Assembly: GCA_033763935.1 (NCBI GenBank)
Contig: JANRJO010000061.1
Location: 1 to 64,000, forward strand
Length of the DNA stretch: 64,000 nt
Source: DALYJJ01 sp033763935
GTDB taxonomy: Bacteria; Acidobacteriota; Terriglobia; Bryobacterales; Bryobacteraceae
Direction of reading: 5' to 3'
Part shown: positions 30,023-38,340 of the stretch, one piece after another
Layout of the letters: each line of letters begins with the position of its first letter
Numbering within the stretch: the stretch's first letter is position 1
Notes under the pieces: model-generated
The model's database searches: none
Seen by the model: the letters and a program-made list of their open reading frames with translations, nothing else
What the model was told of the DNA's origin: nothing
Program-made: the position numbers and the translations under genes

Positions 30023-31443
30023 AGTGCCGGCCGCCGCCGGTGGAAGTCCGTCCGCCGCTGGAACTCAGCACCGATCGCAATGAGATTGCTCTCCGAAAAC
30101 GGCCGGCCCACCAGTTGAATCCCCACGGGCATGCCGTCCACAAACCCGCAGGGCAGTGAGATGGCCGGGAGCCCGGCGAGGTTGCCGCCGGGAATGATCC
30201 GCGAGAAACCGATGTCCTTCGGTATCGAGCGGTCCACTGGCCGGTCCAACGGCTCGCTGACCTTTGTCGCTACGTTCATGCGTGCTGGCGCGACGATCAC
30301 GTCCACCTGTGAAAACAGCAGCCGGAAGCCATCCTGTACTTCCGTCCGGATGCGCATCGCCTTCAGGTAGTCTTTCGCCTTGATCTCGAGCCCTGCCTTC
30401 AAGCCCGTGATCTGCTTGGCGTCCGCCAGTTCGTCCACCTTGCCGCTACGGATAAGCGGCTCAAAAATCGAGGCCGCCTCCGCCGCGATGATGGTGCTCG
30501 TCACCGGTCCGTACGGCAACTCCGGCATCTTCGCTTCCACCAGCGGCAGCCCCATCTCCTTCAGCACCGCCAGTGCCTTCTGCAGCGGCTCGCGAGCACC
30601 CGGCTCCGCCCACTCCTCAAAGTCCACCCGCGCGTACGCCGTCTTCAGGTCCTGGAATTTTCTCCAGAACTTCGGCGCGTGAAAGTACGACTTCCGGGCC
30701 GATGCCGGGTCCGCCGAATCGCCGCCGGCAATTGCGGCCAGCACCAGGCTGCAATCCTCGGCCGACCGGCACATCGGGCCGATCTTGTCCATCGTCCACG
30801 ACAGCGACATCGCCCCTGCCCGGCTCACCAGTCCATAGGTCGGCCGGAGCCCGGTGATTCCGCAATACGCGCTGGGTGTCAGGATCGACCCCGAAGTCTC
30901 CGAACCGATCGCAAAGGCTACCAGCCCCGCCGCGACCGCCGCACCGGAACCGCTCGAGGAGCCACCCGACCACCGCGATCGGTCCCACGGGTTCAAGCCC
31001 GGCCCGGTGAGGGATGCCGCGGCGTAGCGATACGACGGGCCCCCCGCCAACTCCACCATCGCCAGCTTGCTGGTGAGCACCGCGTGCGCCTTACGCAGCC
31101 GCTTCACGACGGCTGCGTCGTTCTCGAGCACCTGCCCCGCGAACGGCTTCGCTCCCCAGGTCGTCGGATGTCCACGCAGCGCCAGCAGGTCCTTGACGCC
31201 GCACGGAATTCCCTGGAGAGGTCCGCGGACCCGGTCCCGGCTCAGGTCGTCGTCGACGTCCTTCGCCTGGCCAATCGCCTCCTCCCGCAGCAGCAGAGCC
31301 AGGGCGTTAAAGCGCGGCCCCAGTTTCTCCATGCGGTCGAGGTACGCCCGCGTCAGCTCAACGCAGGAGAACTGCTTCGCGCGCAGTCCGGCACTGAGTT
31401 CCGCAATGGTCGCATAGAAGATGTCGCCGCTCAGTTCCGCCAT
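30019..31443 (-). CDS. Amidase signature family protein
   Basis: This 474-residue amidase-signature enzyme shows the Ser-cisSer-Lys triad: Lys in C-G-V-K-D-L-L near residue 82, the glycine/serine-rich G-G-S-S-S-G-S-G-A-A-V-A-A-G, and the nucleophile Ser in S-E-T-S-G-S-I. It hydrolyses amide bonds. The family includes GatA, but no gatB or gatC is nearby and the gene sits at the end of the tol-pal-deoC-aroDE transcript, so a GatA role is not supported. No signal peptide is visible. The ATG at 31443 is six bases after the upstream stop. Confidence 0.88.
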   Translation of the reverse strand: MAELSGDIFYATIAELSAGLRAKQFSCVELTRAYLDRMEKLGPRFNALALLLREEAIGQAKDVDDDLSRDRVRGPLQGIPCGVKDLLALRGHPTTWGAKPFAGQVLENDAAVVKRLRKAHAVLTSKLAMVELAGGPSYRYAAASLTGPGLNPWDRSRWSGGSSSGSGAAVAAGLVAFAIGSETSGSILTPSAYCGITGLRPTYGLVSRAGAMSLSWTMDKIGPMCRSAEDCSLVLAAIAGGDSADPASARKSYFHAPKFWRKFQDLKTAYARVDFEEWAEPGAREPLQKALAVLKEMGLPLVEAKMPELPYGPVTSTIIAAEAASIFEPLIRSGKVDELADAKQITGLKAGLEIKAKDYLKAMRIRTEVQDGFRLLFSQVDVIVAPARMNVATKVSEPLDRPVDRSIPKDIGFSRIIPGGNLAGLPAISLPCGFVDGMPVGIQLVGRPFSESNLIAIGAEFQRRTDFHRRRPAL

Positions 31444-31449
31444 CGCGTC

Positions 31450-31644
31450 TTAGATCGTCCGAAACACGAATGCGGGTTCGGTGGTGATGGCCACCTCGTA
31501 CTGCGTAAGCGCCTCGGCGTTCCTCGCCAGCGTCTCCCGTGCCGCCGCCAGTTCGTCGGCCGCCGCCGGCGCCGCCGGCTGCTGTCCGGCGGCCGGCACT
31601 CCCGCGAGGAGCGCCGCCGCCACTTCTCTTCGCGTCACTTTCAT
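31450..31644 (-). CDS. Small Tat-leader-type peptide of unknown function
   Basis: This 64-residue protein starts MKVTRREVAAALLAGVPAAG, which looks like a short twin-arginine leader, followed by an Ala/Pro-rich linker and a short C-terminal stretch. The ATG at 31644 overlaps the stop of the aroDE gene (ATGA), and the amidase gene follows six bases after its stop, which argues that it is a real gene of the operon. It could be an exported partner of the amidase; that is speculation. Confidence 0.55.
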   Translation of the reverse strand: MKVTRREVAAALLAGVPAAGQQPAAPAAADELAAARETLARNAEALTQYEVAITTEPAFVFRTI

Positions 31645-33167
31645 TTCGCCGCCTCCACCTCGTGCCCCTGGTGCAGCGCCTCGAGCGCCGCCCTCTCCAT
31701 TACACTCCGCGGCGCGCTCTCCCCTGTCCACAACTCGAACTGCTGCGCCGCCTGCTCCAAGAACATCTCCAGGCCCCGCACCACCGTCTTCTTCTGTTCG
31801 ACGGCCCGCCGTATCAGCAACGTTTCGAGCGGGTTGTACACCATGTCGAAGACCACCTCCCCGGGGATCCGGTCCTCGAAGTAACACTGGTTCGCGTGCG
31901 GGGACATGCCGACCGGCGTCGCGTGCACGACTACGTCGAACTGATGCGAGTTCAACTGCTCCTTCAACAGCGCCTCGCCGCCGCAGGCCTTCGCGAGAGC
32001 CCGGACGCGGTCGGGATTGCGGCCGACCAGCGACAGCTTCGCGCCGGAGTCAGCGAGAGCAAAGGCCGCGCTGCGGGCCGCTCCCCCGTTTCCGACCAGC
32101 AGCACAGTCGCATTCGACAGCCGCAGCATCTTGCCCAGCGGGGCCGTCACCGCTTTTGCATCGGTGTTCGTTCCGCGCCACTTGCCGGCCTTCTTCCACA
32201 CCGTGTTCACCGCGCCGATTCGCCGCGAGAGCGGGTCGATGATATCCAGATAGCGCAGGATCTTCTGCTTGTGCGGAATGGTGACGCTGAAGCCCGCCAG
32301 CGGCAGTTTATCCGCGAGCACCAGCAAGTCCTTCAACTGGCCGGGGTGCACCAGGAACGGAAGGTACACGGCGTCCACCCGCCGCGCCTGAAACGCGCGG
32401 TTATGGACGGCCGGCGAGATCGAGTGCCGGACGGGGTCGGCCACGACGCCGTAGATCTTCGCGGCCTTGGAAAACTTGTCGATGCGATACAAGCCCCGCA
32501 GCATTTTCGAGCAGACCTGCCCCGCCGCCGTACCTTCCGCGGCCATTGGGGCAGCGTACGTGTAGACGCCTCCGAAGGCCGGCGAGAGAACGCGCGTCGG
32601 GAATCCGATCTCGCCCATTGCAAGCATCACGAACGGCGTCCGGGCATGCGTGCGGGCCAGGCTCAACACGCGCCAGTTGTCGGAGGGCTTACGCGCGGTA
32701 GTGACGATCTTGTACGCGTCAGCCTCCACCTTGGACATTCGCCGCCACACCGCCTCCACTGCCGGGGTCCCTTCGAAGTTGTGATACGAGACCACCAGAA
32801 ACGCCCTGCCGCGCAGCGCGTCGATCCGCGCGCCCGCGTTTTCCGCACTCTCGATCTCGACGTCCACGGCGCGCGCGCCGGCGGCTGCCGCGGTCTCGAG
32901 AATGCGGATCTCCTCTTCGACGCTGCCGTTGTACTTGCCCTGGTTCTGGTGGCGCCTGCACGTGGCCAGCACCCATGCGTCGGGATAGCTCTTCAGGAAC
33001 GTCTGGATGGCGGCGATCCCGCTCTCCGGCGTGGGCAGGTAGTCCAGCCGGAACTCGACAAAGCGCTCGCCGTTCTCCATCTCCCGCTTGGCTGCTTCGA
33101 GCAACCTCTCAACGGTCGGGAACCCGAGGGCTATACAGATGGACGGCGGCGTGCTTCGGTGCGGCAT
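31641..33167 (-). CDS. aroDE: Bifunctional 3-dehydroquinate dehydratase / shikimate dehydrogenase
   Basis: This 508-residue fusion covers two consecutive steps of the shikimate pathway. Residues 1 to about 225 are a type I dehydroquinase with the catalytic His129 (V-S-Y-H-N-F) and Schiff-base Lys153 (D-A-Y-K-I-V-T-T). Residues from about 235 are shikimate dehydrogenase with the substrate-binding Ser pair (R-H-S-I-S-P-A-V-H-N), catalytic Lys300 (V-T-I-P-H-K), the N-T-D-A motif and the NADP loop G-N-G-G-A-A-R-S. Such fusions are known in plants and some bacteria. The ATG at 33167 is preferred; an upstream start at 33251 would overlap deoC. The end overlaps the small Tat-type gene. Confidence 0.93.
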   Translation of the reverse strand: MPHRSTPPSICIALGFPTVERLLEAAKREMENGERFVEFRLDYLPTPESGIAAIQTFLKSYPDAWVLATCRRHQNQGKYNGSVEEEIRILETAAAAGARAVDVEIESAENAGARIDALRGRAFLVVSYHNFEGTPAVEAVWRRMSKVEADAYKIVTTARKPSDNWRVLSLARTHARTPFVMLAMGEIGFPTRVLSPAFGGVYTYAAPMAAEGTAAGQVCSKMLRGLYRIDKFSKAAKIYGVVADPVRHSISPAVHNRAFQARRVDAVYLPFLVHPGQLKDLLVLADKLPLAGFSVTIPHKQKILRYLDIIDPLSRRIGAVNTVWKKAGKWRGTNTDAKAVTAPLGKMLRLSNATVLLVGNGGAARSAAFALADSGAKLSLVGRNPDRVRALAKACGGEALLKEQLNSHQFDVVVHATPVGMSPHANQCYFEDRIPGEVVFDMVYNPLETLLIRRAVEQKKTVVRGLEMFLEQAAQQFELWTGESAPRSVMERAALEALHQGHEVEAAK

Positions 33168-33196
33168 AGATGTACGGCGGGGATCGGCCCGCCCGA

Positions 33197-33946
33197 TCAC
33201 TGGCCGCTTGTCTGTTTCTCCGCGGCCAGCCGGGCCAAGTGTGCTTTCCACTCGTCGAGTATACGAGCGGTCTGGGTGGCGCCGATCCGGGTGCAGCCCA
33301 CATTGTACACTTCCAGCGCCGCTTCCAGTGTCCGCACCCCTCCGGCCGCCTTCACTCCCACCTCCGGCACGCAGAACCGGCGCATCAACCGCAGATCTTC
33401 GATGGTGTAACCGCCGTCCGCATACGCGGTGGAAGTCTTCACGAAGTCCGCTTCAGACCGGTTGCAGATCTTGCACGCGATCACCTTGTGATCCTCTGCG
33501 AGCAGGGACGTTTCGAAGATCACCTTCAGAACCGCACCTTCCGCGTGGCACGCCTGCGCCGCCTGGTAGATCTCCATCTCCACGTACTGGAACTGGCGCG
33601 ACAGCATCTTCCCGATGTTCAGCACCATATCGATCTCTTTGGCGCCGCGCTTCAAGAGGTCGCGAATCTCAAAGAGCTTCGCCGCCGTCGTTGACGAGCC
33701 GTGCGGAAAGCCCGCGACGCTTCCCACCTTCACGTCCGACCCGCGCATCCATCCCACGGCCAAGTCCACGTCCGACGGCCGCACCGTCACGCTGGCGACC
33801 CCATACGCGCGCGCCAGGCGGCAGCCCTCTTCCACCTGCGCTTCGGTCAGGTCCGGCCGCACCAGCGAATGATCGATCAGCTTTGCCAGGGATTCGTACG
33901 TCTCGAGCGGCGGAGGTCCTTCCGCCGTCACTTCAGGGGGGATCAT
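33197..33946 (-). CDS. deoC: Deoxyribose-phosphate aldolase
   Basis: This 249-residue class I aldolase cleaves 2-deoxy-D-ribose 5-phosphate to glyceraldehyde 3-phosphate and acetaldehyde. Schiff-base Lys lies in D-F-V-K-T-S-T near residue 162, and a second conserved Lys in A-C-K-I-C-N. The C-terminal G-V-K-A-A-G-G-V-R loop is intact. It lies 13 bases downstream of cpoB and 30 bases upstream of aroDE on the same strand, so it is probably expressed with the tol-pal operon. Confidence 0.93.
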   Translation of the reverse strand: MIPPEVTAEGPPPLETYESLAKLIDHSLVRPDLTEAQVEEGCRLARAYGVASVTVRPSDVDLAVGWMRGSDVKVGSVAGFPHGSSTTAAKLFEIRDLLKRGAKEIDMVLNIGKMLSRQFQYVEMEIYQAAQACHAEGAVLKVIFETSLLAEDHKVIACKICNRSEADFVKTSTAYADGGYTIEDLRLMRRFCVPEVGVKAAGGVRTLEAALEVYNVGCTRIGATQTARILDEWKAHLARLAAEKQTSGQ

Positions 33947-33958
33947 CGAAAGACAGAC

Positions 33959-34846
33959 CTACTTCTTCTTGCGAGATGAGGCCGGCGCGGCGCTCAGCCC
34001 CATCTTCTTCAGCTCGCCCCGCGCCTTCTGCGACAGTTCGCCCGACGGCGATTTCGCTACCAGCTCCCGGAACTCCTGCGCCGCCGCCGTGCGCTGCCCG
34101 CCCCGCAACAGCGACATGCCCTTCATGTACTGCGCGTCCAGCGTCTTGTTGTTGTCCGGATACTTCTCGAGCACCAGGTCGAAGTTCGTCCGCGCCGCGT
34201 CCCAATCCTCGCGGTTGTAGTAGATCATGCCCACGTAATACTGGGCGTTCGCCGCGAGGTCCGTGCTGCCGTAGTAGCGCAGATAGTCGCTGAACTCGGC
34301 CATGGCAATGTCGAACTTGCCGCTCTGGTAGTCACGCAGCGCGTCTTGATAGAGGCCGTCCGCGGACATGCCTGCCGGCGGCCCTCCGCTCGCTCCGGCG
34401 CCCGGAGGTCCGGCGGGCGGCGCGGCGGGAGAGGGAAGCGTGGTCACCGCGTTCTTCACGTCCGTCAACTGCGCCTGAAGTTTCTGCATGCGCGAGTTCA
34501 AGTCCGCCATCGACTCCTTCACGAAGCGGAACTCCTCCGCCATCTGGTCGACCTTCGAACCCACGTTCGCGATCGGACCGGTGAGTCCCTTTTCCTGCGC
34601 CGACATGCGGTCCCGCAGGCTGCTCTCGAGCACCGCGACAGCGGTATTGGCCTTGTTGATGCGGTCGAGCGACTGCTCGAGCAACACCGTCAAGGAAGCC
34701 ACCTTCTCGGTGAACGCGCTCTGGAGCGTCCGCACCTGGTCCTGCAGCAGCGCGATGTCCCGCTGCAGTTCCACGATTTCTTTCTTTTGCCCGAACGCAA
34801 ACGGCGCAGCCAACAACAGCAGCGGCGCCAGCCGGGTGAATGTCAT
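33959..34846 (-). CDS. cpoB: Tol-Pal system protein CpoB/YbgF
   Basis: This 295-residue periplasmic protein has a signal peptide (MTFTRLAPLLLLAAPFAFGQ), a long N-terminal coiled coil (residues about 22-150), a Pro/Gly/Ala linker and C-terminal TPR repeats (L-Y-Q-D-A-L-R-D-Y-Q-S-G-K, Y-Y-V-G-M-I-Y-Y-N-R-E-D-W). CpoB coordinates outer-membrane constriction by Tol-Pal with peptidoglycan synthesis at the division site. The ATG at 34846 has a strong G-rich ribosome-binding site (GGGAGGGG). It ends with a basic S-S-R-K-K-K tail. A GC-rich hairpin separates it from pal. Confidence 0.88.
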   Translation of the reverse strand: MTFTRLAPLLLLAAPFAFGQKKEIVELQRDIALLQDQVRTLQSAFTEKVASLTVLLEQSLDRINKANTAVAVLESSLRDRMSAQEKGLTGPIANVGSKVDQMAEEFRFVKESMADLNSRMQKLQAQLTDVKNAVTTLPSPAAPPAGPPGAGASGGPPAGMSADGLYQDALRDYQSGKFDIAMAEFSDYLRYYGSTDLAANAQYYVGMIYYNREDWDAARTNFDLVLEKYPDNNKTLDAQYMKGMSLLRGGQRTAAAQEFRELVAKSPSGELSQKARGELKKMGLSAAPASSRKKK

Positions 34847-34878
34847 GTGTACCCCTCCCAACAACTACCAAGAAAGGC

Positions 34879-34901
34879 GGGGCCGGTCCATCGCCGGCCC
34901 C
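34879..34901 (-). terminator. GC-rich hairpin between pal and cpoB (weak terminator or processing site)
   Basis: Perfect eight-pair arms GGGGCCGG/CCGGCCCC flank a seven-base loop in the 70-base gap between pal and cpoB. On the coding strand only a broken T run (CCTTTCTT) follows, so it may reduce rather than stop transcription, or stabilise the upstream mRNA. Confidence 0.45.
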
Positions 34902-34916
34902 TGCCCGATCGGTCCG

Positions 34917-35699
34917 TTACTGCCCGACGACGAAGTGCGCCCGGCGATTCTTCTGCCAGCAGCCCTCGTCGCTCTCCGTGCACTGCGGCCGTTCCTTGCC
35001 GTAGCTGATGGTCTTGAGACGGTCAGCCGGAACGCCCAGTTGCACCAGGAACTCCTTCGCCGCGGCGGCGCGACGGTCGCCGAGACCAAGGTTGTACTCA
35101 GCGGATCCGCGCTCGTCGCAGTGGCCTTCGATCTGAATCACCGAACCGGGGAACTCATTGAAGATCGACTTCAACGCATCCGCGTTCCGCGTCAGGATCG
35201 AGCGAGCGTCCTCTCGAATGTCGCTCTTGTCGTAGTCGAAGAGCGCATCCTGGATCTCGCTGGCCACTACCTCGCTGATGTTCCGCGTCGGCTTCGTCGT
35301 CGGCGGCGGAGGAGGCGGAGGTGGGGGTGCGGTTACGGTCACCGAAGCAGTGGCGCTCGCGCCGCCGCCCGGGCCCGTCGCCCGCAACGTGTACGTGGTC
35401 GAGTTCGTCGGGAAGACCTGGCGGCTCCCGGTGGCCGGAACCGTGCCGATTCCCGGCTCAATGGTCACGCTGGTCGCGTTCTCCACGTTCCAACGGAGCG
35501 TCGACGACTGCCCGCGTTCGATGGTGGACGGTTCGGCTGCGAAGTTCACCACGCGTGCGGCCGGTTCAGCCTTCTTGACTTCGGCGGGTGGCGGCGGTGG
35601 TGGCGGTGGCGGCGCCGGCGCGGGCTTCTTACGGCAGCCGGCGATGAAGAGAATCATGGCGAGTCCTAGTAGGATCGCCGCTATGTGTCGCTTGCTCAT
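34917..35699 (-). CDS. pal: Peptidoglycan-associated lipoprotein Pal with Ig-like insert
   Basis: This 260-residue outer-membrane lipoprotein has a lipobox L-F-I-A-G-C near residues 17-22, then a poly-proline linker. An 80-residue beta-sandwich, Ig-like by sequence, follows (E-P-S-T-I-E-R-G-Q-S-S-T-L-R-W-N-V). A second poly-proline linker precedes the C-terminal OmpA domain. The peptidoglycan-binding motif reads G-H-C-D-E-R-G-S-A-E-Y-N-L-G-L-G-D-R-R-A. E. coli Pal is about 170 residues and lacks the Ig-like module. The ATG at 35699 is the only start that places the lipobox correctly. It follows tolB by 50 bases. Confidence 0.92.
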   Translation of the reverse strand: MSKRHIAAILLGLAMILFIAGCRKKPAPAPPPPPPPPPAEVKKAEPAARVVNFAAEPSTIERGQSSTLRWNVENATSVTIEPGIGTVPATGSRQVFPTNSTTYTLRATGPGGGASATASVTVTAPPPPPPPPPTTKPTRNISEVVASEIQDALFDYDKSDIREDARSILTRNADALKSIFNEFPGSVIQIEGHCDERGSAEYNLGLGDRRAAAAKEFLVQLGVPADRLKTISYGKERPQCTESDEGCWQKNRRAHFVVGQ

Positions 35700-35749
35700 C
35701 CTGAACGTCTTGCCTCCTGCGATATCGAAACCAACTACTGCATAAAAAC

Positions 35750-37099
35750 TCACTTGCTCCAAACCGGCATCTGGTTGATGCCCTGGCTCGTCAACTGTGT
35801 GGCCTGCGTCCCGTCGGCGAGCATCGTCCAAATCTGGTTCGACCCGCTCCGGTTGGAGGAGAACACGATGTGGCGGCCGTCGGGCGACCAGCTCGGATTT
35901 TCGTTACGGCCTCTTCCATGCGTTAACTGCACGGTCTCCCGGGTGGCCACATCCATAATGAAGATGTTCCAGTTCCCCGGCTCGAACCCACGGGTCCACG
36001 CGAAGGCAATATGCTGCCCATCCGGGTGCCAGGAAGGGTTGCTTGCCTCGCCTTCGCCCGTGGTCAAACGAACTACGTCTGCGCCGTCTATATTCATTTT
36101 ATATATTTGTTGCGGACCTGAGCGTCCGGAAACGAATACAATTTCATTGCCGTTGCGGGGATTCACCTTAGGCTCGACCTCGATGGCGCGAACATTCGAG
36201 ATTCGCTTCAGCCCGCTGCCGTCCACGTTGGCGGCGTAGATCTGTGCTATGCCCGATAGGGTAGATGAAAACAATATCATCTTTCCGTCAGGCGTGAAAC
36301 TGGGGGTTGCGTTCATCGACGCCTGCTGGTTGTAGAACGGCAGGCGGCGTCCGGTCTCGAGCGAGTGGACGGCGATCGACGGATTCCCCCGCGCGAAGGT
36401 GGTGAAGGCGATCTTCGACCCATCGGGGGAGACGTTGGGCATGGTACTGATCGACTTATAGCCGGAGAAGGACTTCTGGTCCGACCCGTCGTAGTTCATC
36501 TGCCAGATCTCCTTCACGCCGCCCCGCTGCGAGACGTAGTAGATCTTCGAGCCCACCAGGGACGTTGCCCCGAACTGGGAGAGGATGTCGGCGGCGAACT
36601 CCTGGGCGACCTTCCGGACGCCCGCTTCGTCGAGCGTACCGAAGTAGACCTTGCCCACCACCTGCGCGTTCGCGGTGTCCGGCTGGTTCACGTTGAACAG
36701 CCAGCCGTAGAGGGAGAACTGCCCGCCCTGCTCCGCCGCGTATCCGAAGGCGAGATAGTTGGCGGCGGCCGGGGGCGACGACCAGTCCTGCATGGTGAGT
36801 CCGGTGCCGCGGCGCCCGCCCTGAAAGTCCTGGGGGCGCTGCGGAATCTGCAGGGGCATCATGCTTTTGGCCACCATCTTGAAGATGCCGGCGTTCTGCA
36901 CCTCGCGAAACAGGGTCTCGTTGAAGGCCCCCATGAACGATTGGGTTGCACCGGCGCCCCGGAAATCGGGAATCGCGATAGCAGCCCGCTCGCCCTTGGT
37001 GATCCTGCCGATAATGTCGCTCTGCGCGCTCTGCTGGGCTGTCATCACCCCCAGAACGCCGGCCATCCCCAGAAGCAATAAAACAATTTTGGCTCTCAT
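35750..37099 (-). CDS. tolB: Tol-Pal system beta-propeller protein TolB
   Basis: This 449-residue periplasmic protein has a signal peptide (MRAKIVLLLLGMAGVLGVMTA), an N-terminal alpha/beta domain, and a C-terminal propeller with repeated W-x-P-D-G-type blades (F-T-P-D-G-K, W-H-P-D-G-Q, W-S-P-D-G-R). TolB binds Pal and is recycled by TolQRA at division. The ATG at 37099 overlaps the stop of the TonB/TolA-type gene (ATGA). The start six codons upstream is less likely. Confidence 0.93.
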   Translation of the reverse strand: MRAKIVLLLLGMAGVLGVMTAQQSAQSDIIGRITKGERAAIAIPDFRGAGATQSFMGAFNETLFREVQNAGIFKMVAKSMMPLQIPQRPQDFQGGRRGTGLTMQDWSSPPAAANYLAFGYAAEQGGQFSLYGWLFNVNQPDTANAQVVGKVYFGTLDEAGVRKVAQEFAADILSQFGATSLVGSKIYYVSQRGGVKEIWQMNYDGSDQKSFSGYKSISTMPNVSPDGSKIAFTTFARGNPSIAVHSLETGRRLPFYNQQASMNATPSFTPDGKMILFSSTLSGIAQIYAANVDGSGLKRISNVRAIEVEPKVNPRNGNEIVFVSGRSGPQQIYKMNIDGADVVRLTTGEGEASNPSWHPDGQHIAFAWTRGFEPGNWNIFIMDVATRETVQLTHGRGRNENPSWSPDGRHIVFSSNRSGSNQIWTMLADGTQATQLTSQGINQMPVWSK

Positions 37100-37878
37100 C
37101 GTTTTAACTGAAACCAAAGTTCTACAGTAGCGGAATCTCGCTCATACTCGCGAGGCAGGGGCGGGAACGGACCCGCCTCCATGACCGCGCGCTGCGCGGA
37201 GTAGTCGATCGCCGAAATTCCGGAACGCTGCAGCAGCCGCACATCGCGCACGCTGCCGTCCCGCATGACATCGAACAGAACGATCGCCGGCGTGGCGGAT
37301 TGGATCCGCGGATCGATCTCCCCGGTGCGCCACTTCTGAGCCACGCGGTCGCGGATCAGGGTGGCGTAGGCGCCGAAGCGATTGCCGAACGGCGAGCCAC
37401 GCCCGACGCCGACGCCGCCCGACCCGGCCATCCCCCCGAACAGCGGCGAACTCGCGGCCTGCCCGGTGGAGCTGTAGAGCTGGTTGGGCTTCTCCTCCAC
37501 GTTGGTATACCGCCGCTGCTGAGCCTGCTCGCGCTCCTGCTTCTTCCGCTCGCGCCCCTTGATGGCAATCGCCTCCGGGTCCTCCTGCACGGCGCGCTTC
37601 GGCTCGGGTTTGGTTCGAGCCGGCACGTTGCTCTCGGTATCGTTCGCCACCTGGTTCTTCACGCCGCCCCGGTTCGGCAGCGGAATGGAGCTGACGGGTG
37701 TCACCAGCACCCCTGTGCCGCCGAACGAATTCGGATCGCCCATCTGTACCCGGCCGCGCTCGGACAGCCACGTCGCCAGGACCGCCGCGCCCGCCAGCGC
37801 GGCGTGAAACAGAATCGAGCCGGCCAGTGGCCGGGCCAGCGCTTCCCGCTCGTCCAGGATGTCGTGCCGTGCCGGCAT
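37096..37878 (-). CDS. TonB/TolA-type energy-transducing protein
   Basis: This 260-residue protein has one N-terminal membrane anchor (A-G-S-I-L-F-H-A-A-L-A-G-A-A-V-L-A), a charged Lys/Arg/Glu/Gln-rich periplasmic linker (residues about 85-125) and a C-terminal TonB_C/TolA-like domain (I-V-L-F-D-V-M-R-D-G-S-V-R-D-V-R-L-L-Q-R-S-G, ending V-E-L-W-F-Q-L). Its place between tolR and tolB says that it acts as TolA, coupling the TolQR motor to TolB-Pal. TolA-like C-termini in this phylum resemble TonB, so no symbol is given. Confidence 0.88.
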   Translation of the reverse strand: MPARHDILDEREALARPLAGSILFHAALAGAAVLATWLSERGRVQMGDPNSFGGTGVLVTPVSSIPLPNRGGVKNQVANDTESNVPARTKPEPKRAVQEDPEAIAIKGRERKKQEREQAQQRRYTNVEEKPNQLYSSTGQAASSPLFGGMAGSGGVGVGRGSPFGNRFGAYATLIRDRVAQKWRTGEIDPRIQSATPAIVLFDVMRDGSVRDVRLLQRSGISAIDYSAQRAVMEAGPFPPLPREYERDSATVELWFQLKR

Positions 37879-37881
37879 GCG

Positions 37882-38340
37882 TTATCGTCTTCGCGGCCGG
37901 TCCGCTTCGTCCTCCGGCTGGGTCATCAGCCGGACGTCGATTTTGGCCTCGCCCAGTTGCGCGATTACCTGGGCCATCGGTTCCCAGATGGTGTTCTTAT
38001 CCGCGCGGACGTAGACAGTCTTGCCCGCCGCGCCGAACTGCTTCTGTATCTCATCCGGCAGCGCGTTCACGTTCGCCGGCTTGTCGCCCAGGAACACGTT
38101 GCCGTCGCGGGTGATGGTGATCACCGGCAGTTCCTCGGCGCTGTCCTTCACCGTCCGCACCTTCGGCACTTCCACTTCGAGGCCGAACTCCATCACGTGG
38201 GCGGTGAGCATAAAGATGATGAGGAGCACGAGGACGACGTCTACCAGCGGGACCACGTTCATCTCGGAAAGGGAACCGAGGGTTCCGTAGCGCCGGCGCC
38301 GGCCGCCTACGCTGCCGCCGCCGTTAACGGAGATGCCCAC
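37882..38340 (-). CDS. tolR: ExbD/TolR-family proton-channel subunit
   Basis: This 152-residue inner-membrane protein has the family transmembrane helix with the proton-carrying Asp (N-V-V-P-L-V-D-V-V-L-V-L-L-I-I-F-M) at residues 28-44 and a periplasmic dimerisation domain (T-I-T-R-D-G-N-V-F-L-G). The glycine/arginine-rich N-terminus is cytoplasmic. The start is a GTG at 38340 overlapping tolQ by 17 bases. Together with TolQ it forms the proton-driven motor. Confidence 0.92.
   Translation of the reverse strand: MGISVNGGGSVGGRRRRYGTLGSLSEMNVVPLVDVVLVLLIIFMLTAHVMEFGLEVEVPKVRTVKDSAEELPVITITRDGNVFLGDKPANVNALPDEIQKQFGAAGKTVYVRADKNTIWEPMAQVIAQLGEAKIDVRLMTQPEDEADRPRRR

Noticed and set aside
30019..31443. 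Amidase as GatA of the tRNA amidotransferase
   Set aside because: No gatB or gatC nearby, and the context is the end of the tol-pal transcript; the general amidase family call is safer.
30679..33410. Long Arg/Pro/His-rich plus-strand frames
   Set aside because: They are antisense to the amidase and aroDE genes, which carry clear catalytic motifs; composition is that of shadow frames.
35290..35640. Proline-codon repeats as a tandem repeat or CRISPR-like array
   Set aside because: They are two runs of CCG/CCN codons in the pal gene that encode poly-proline linkers; there are no spacers.
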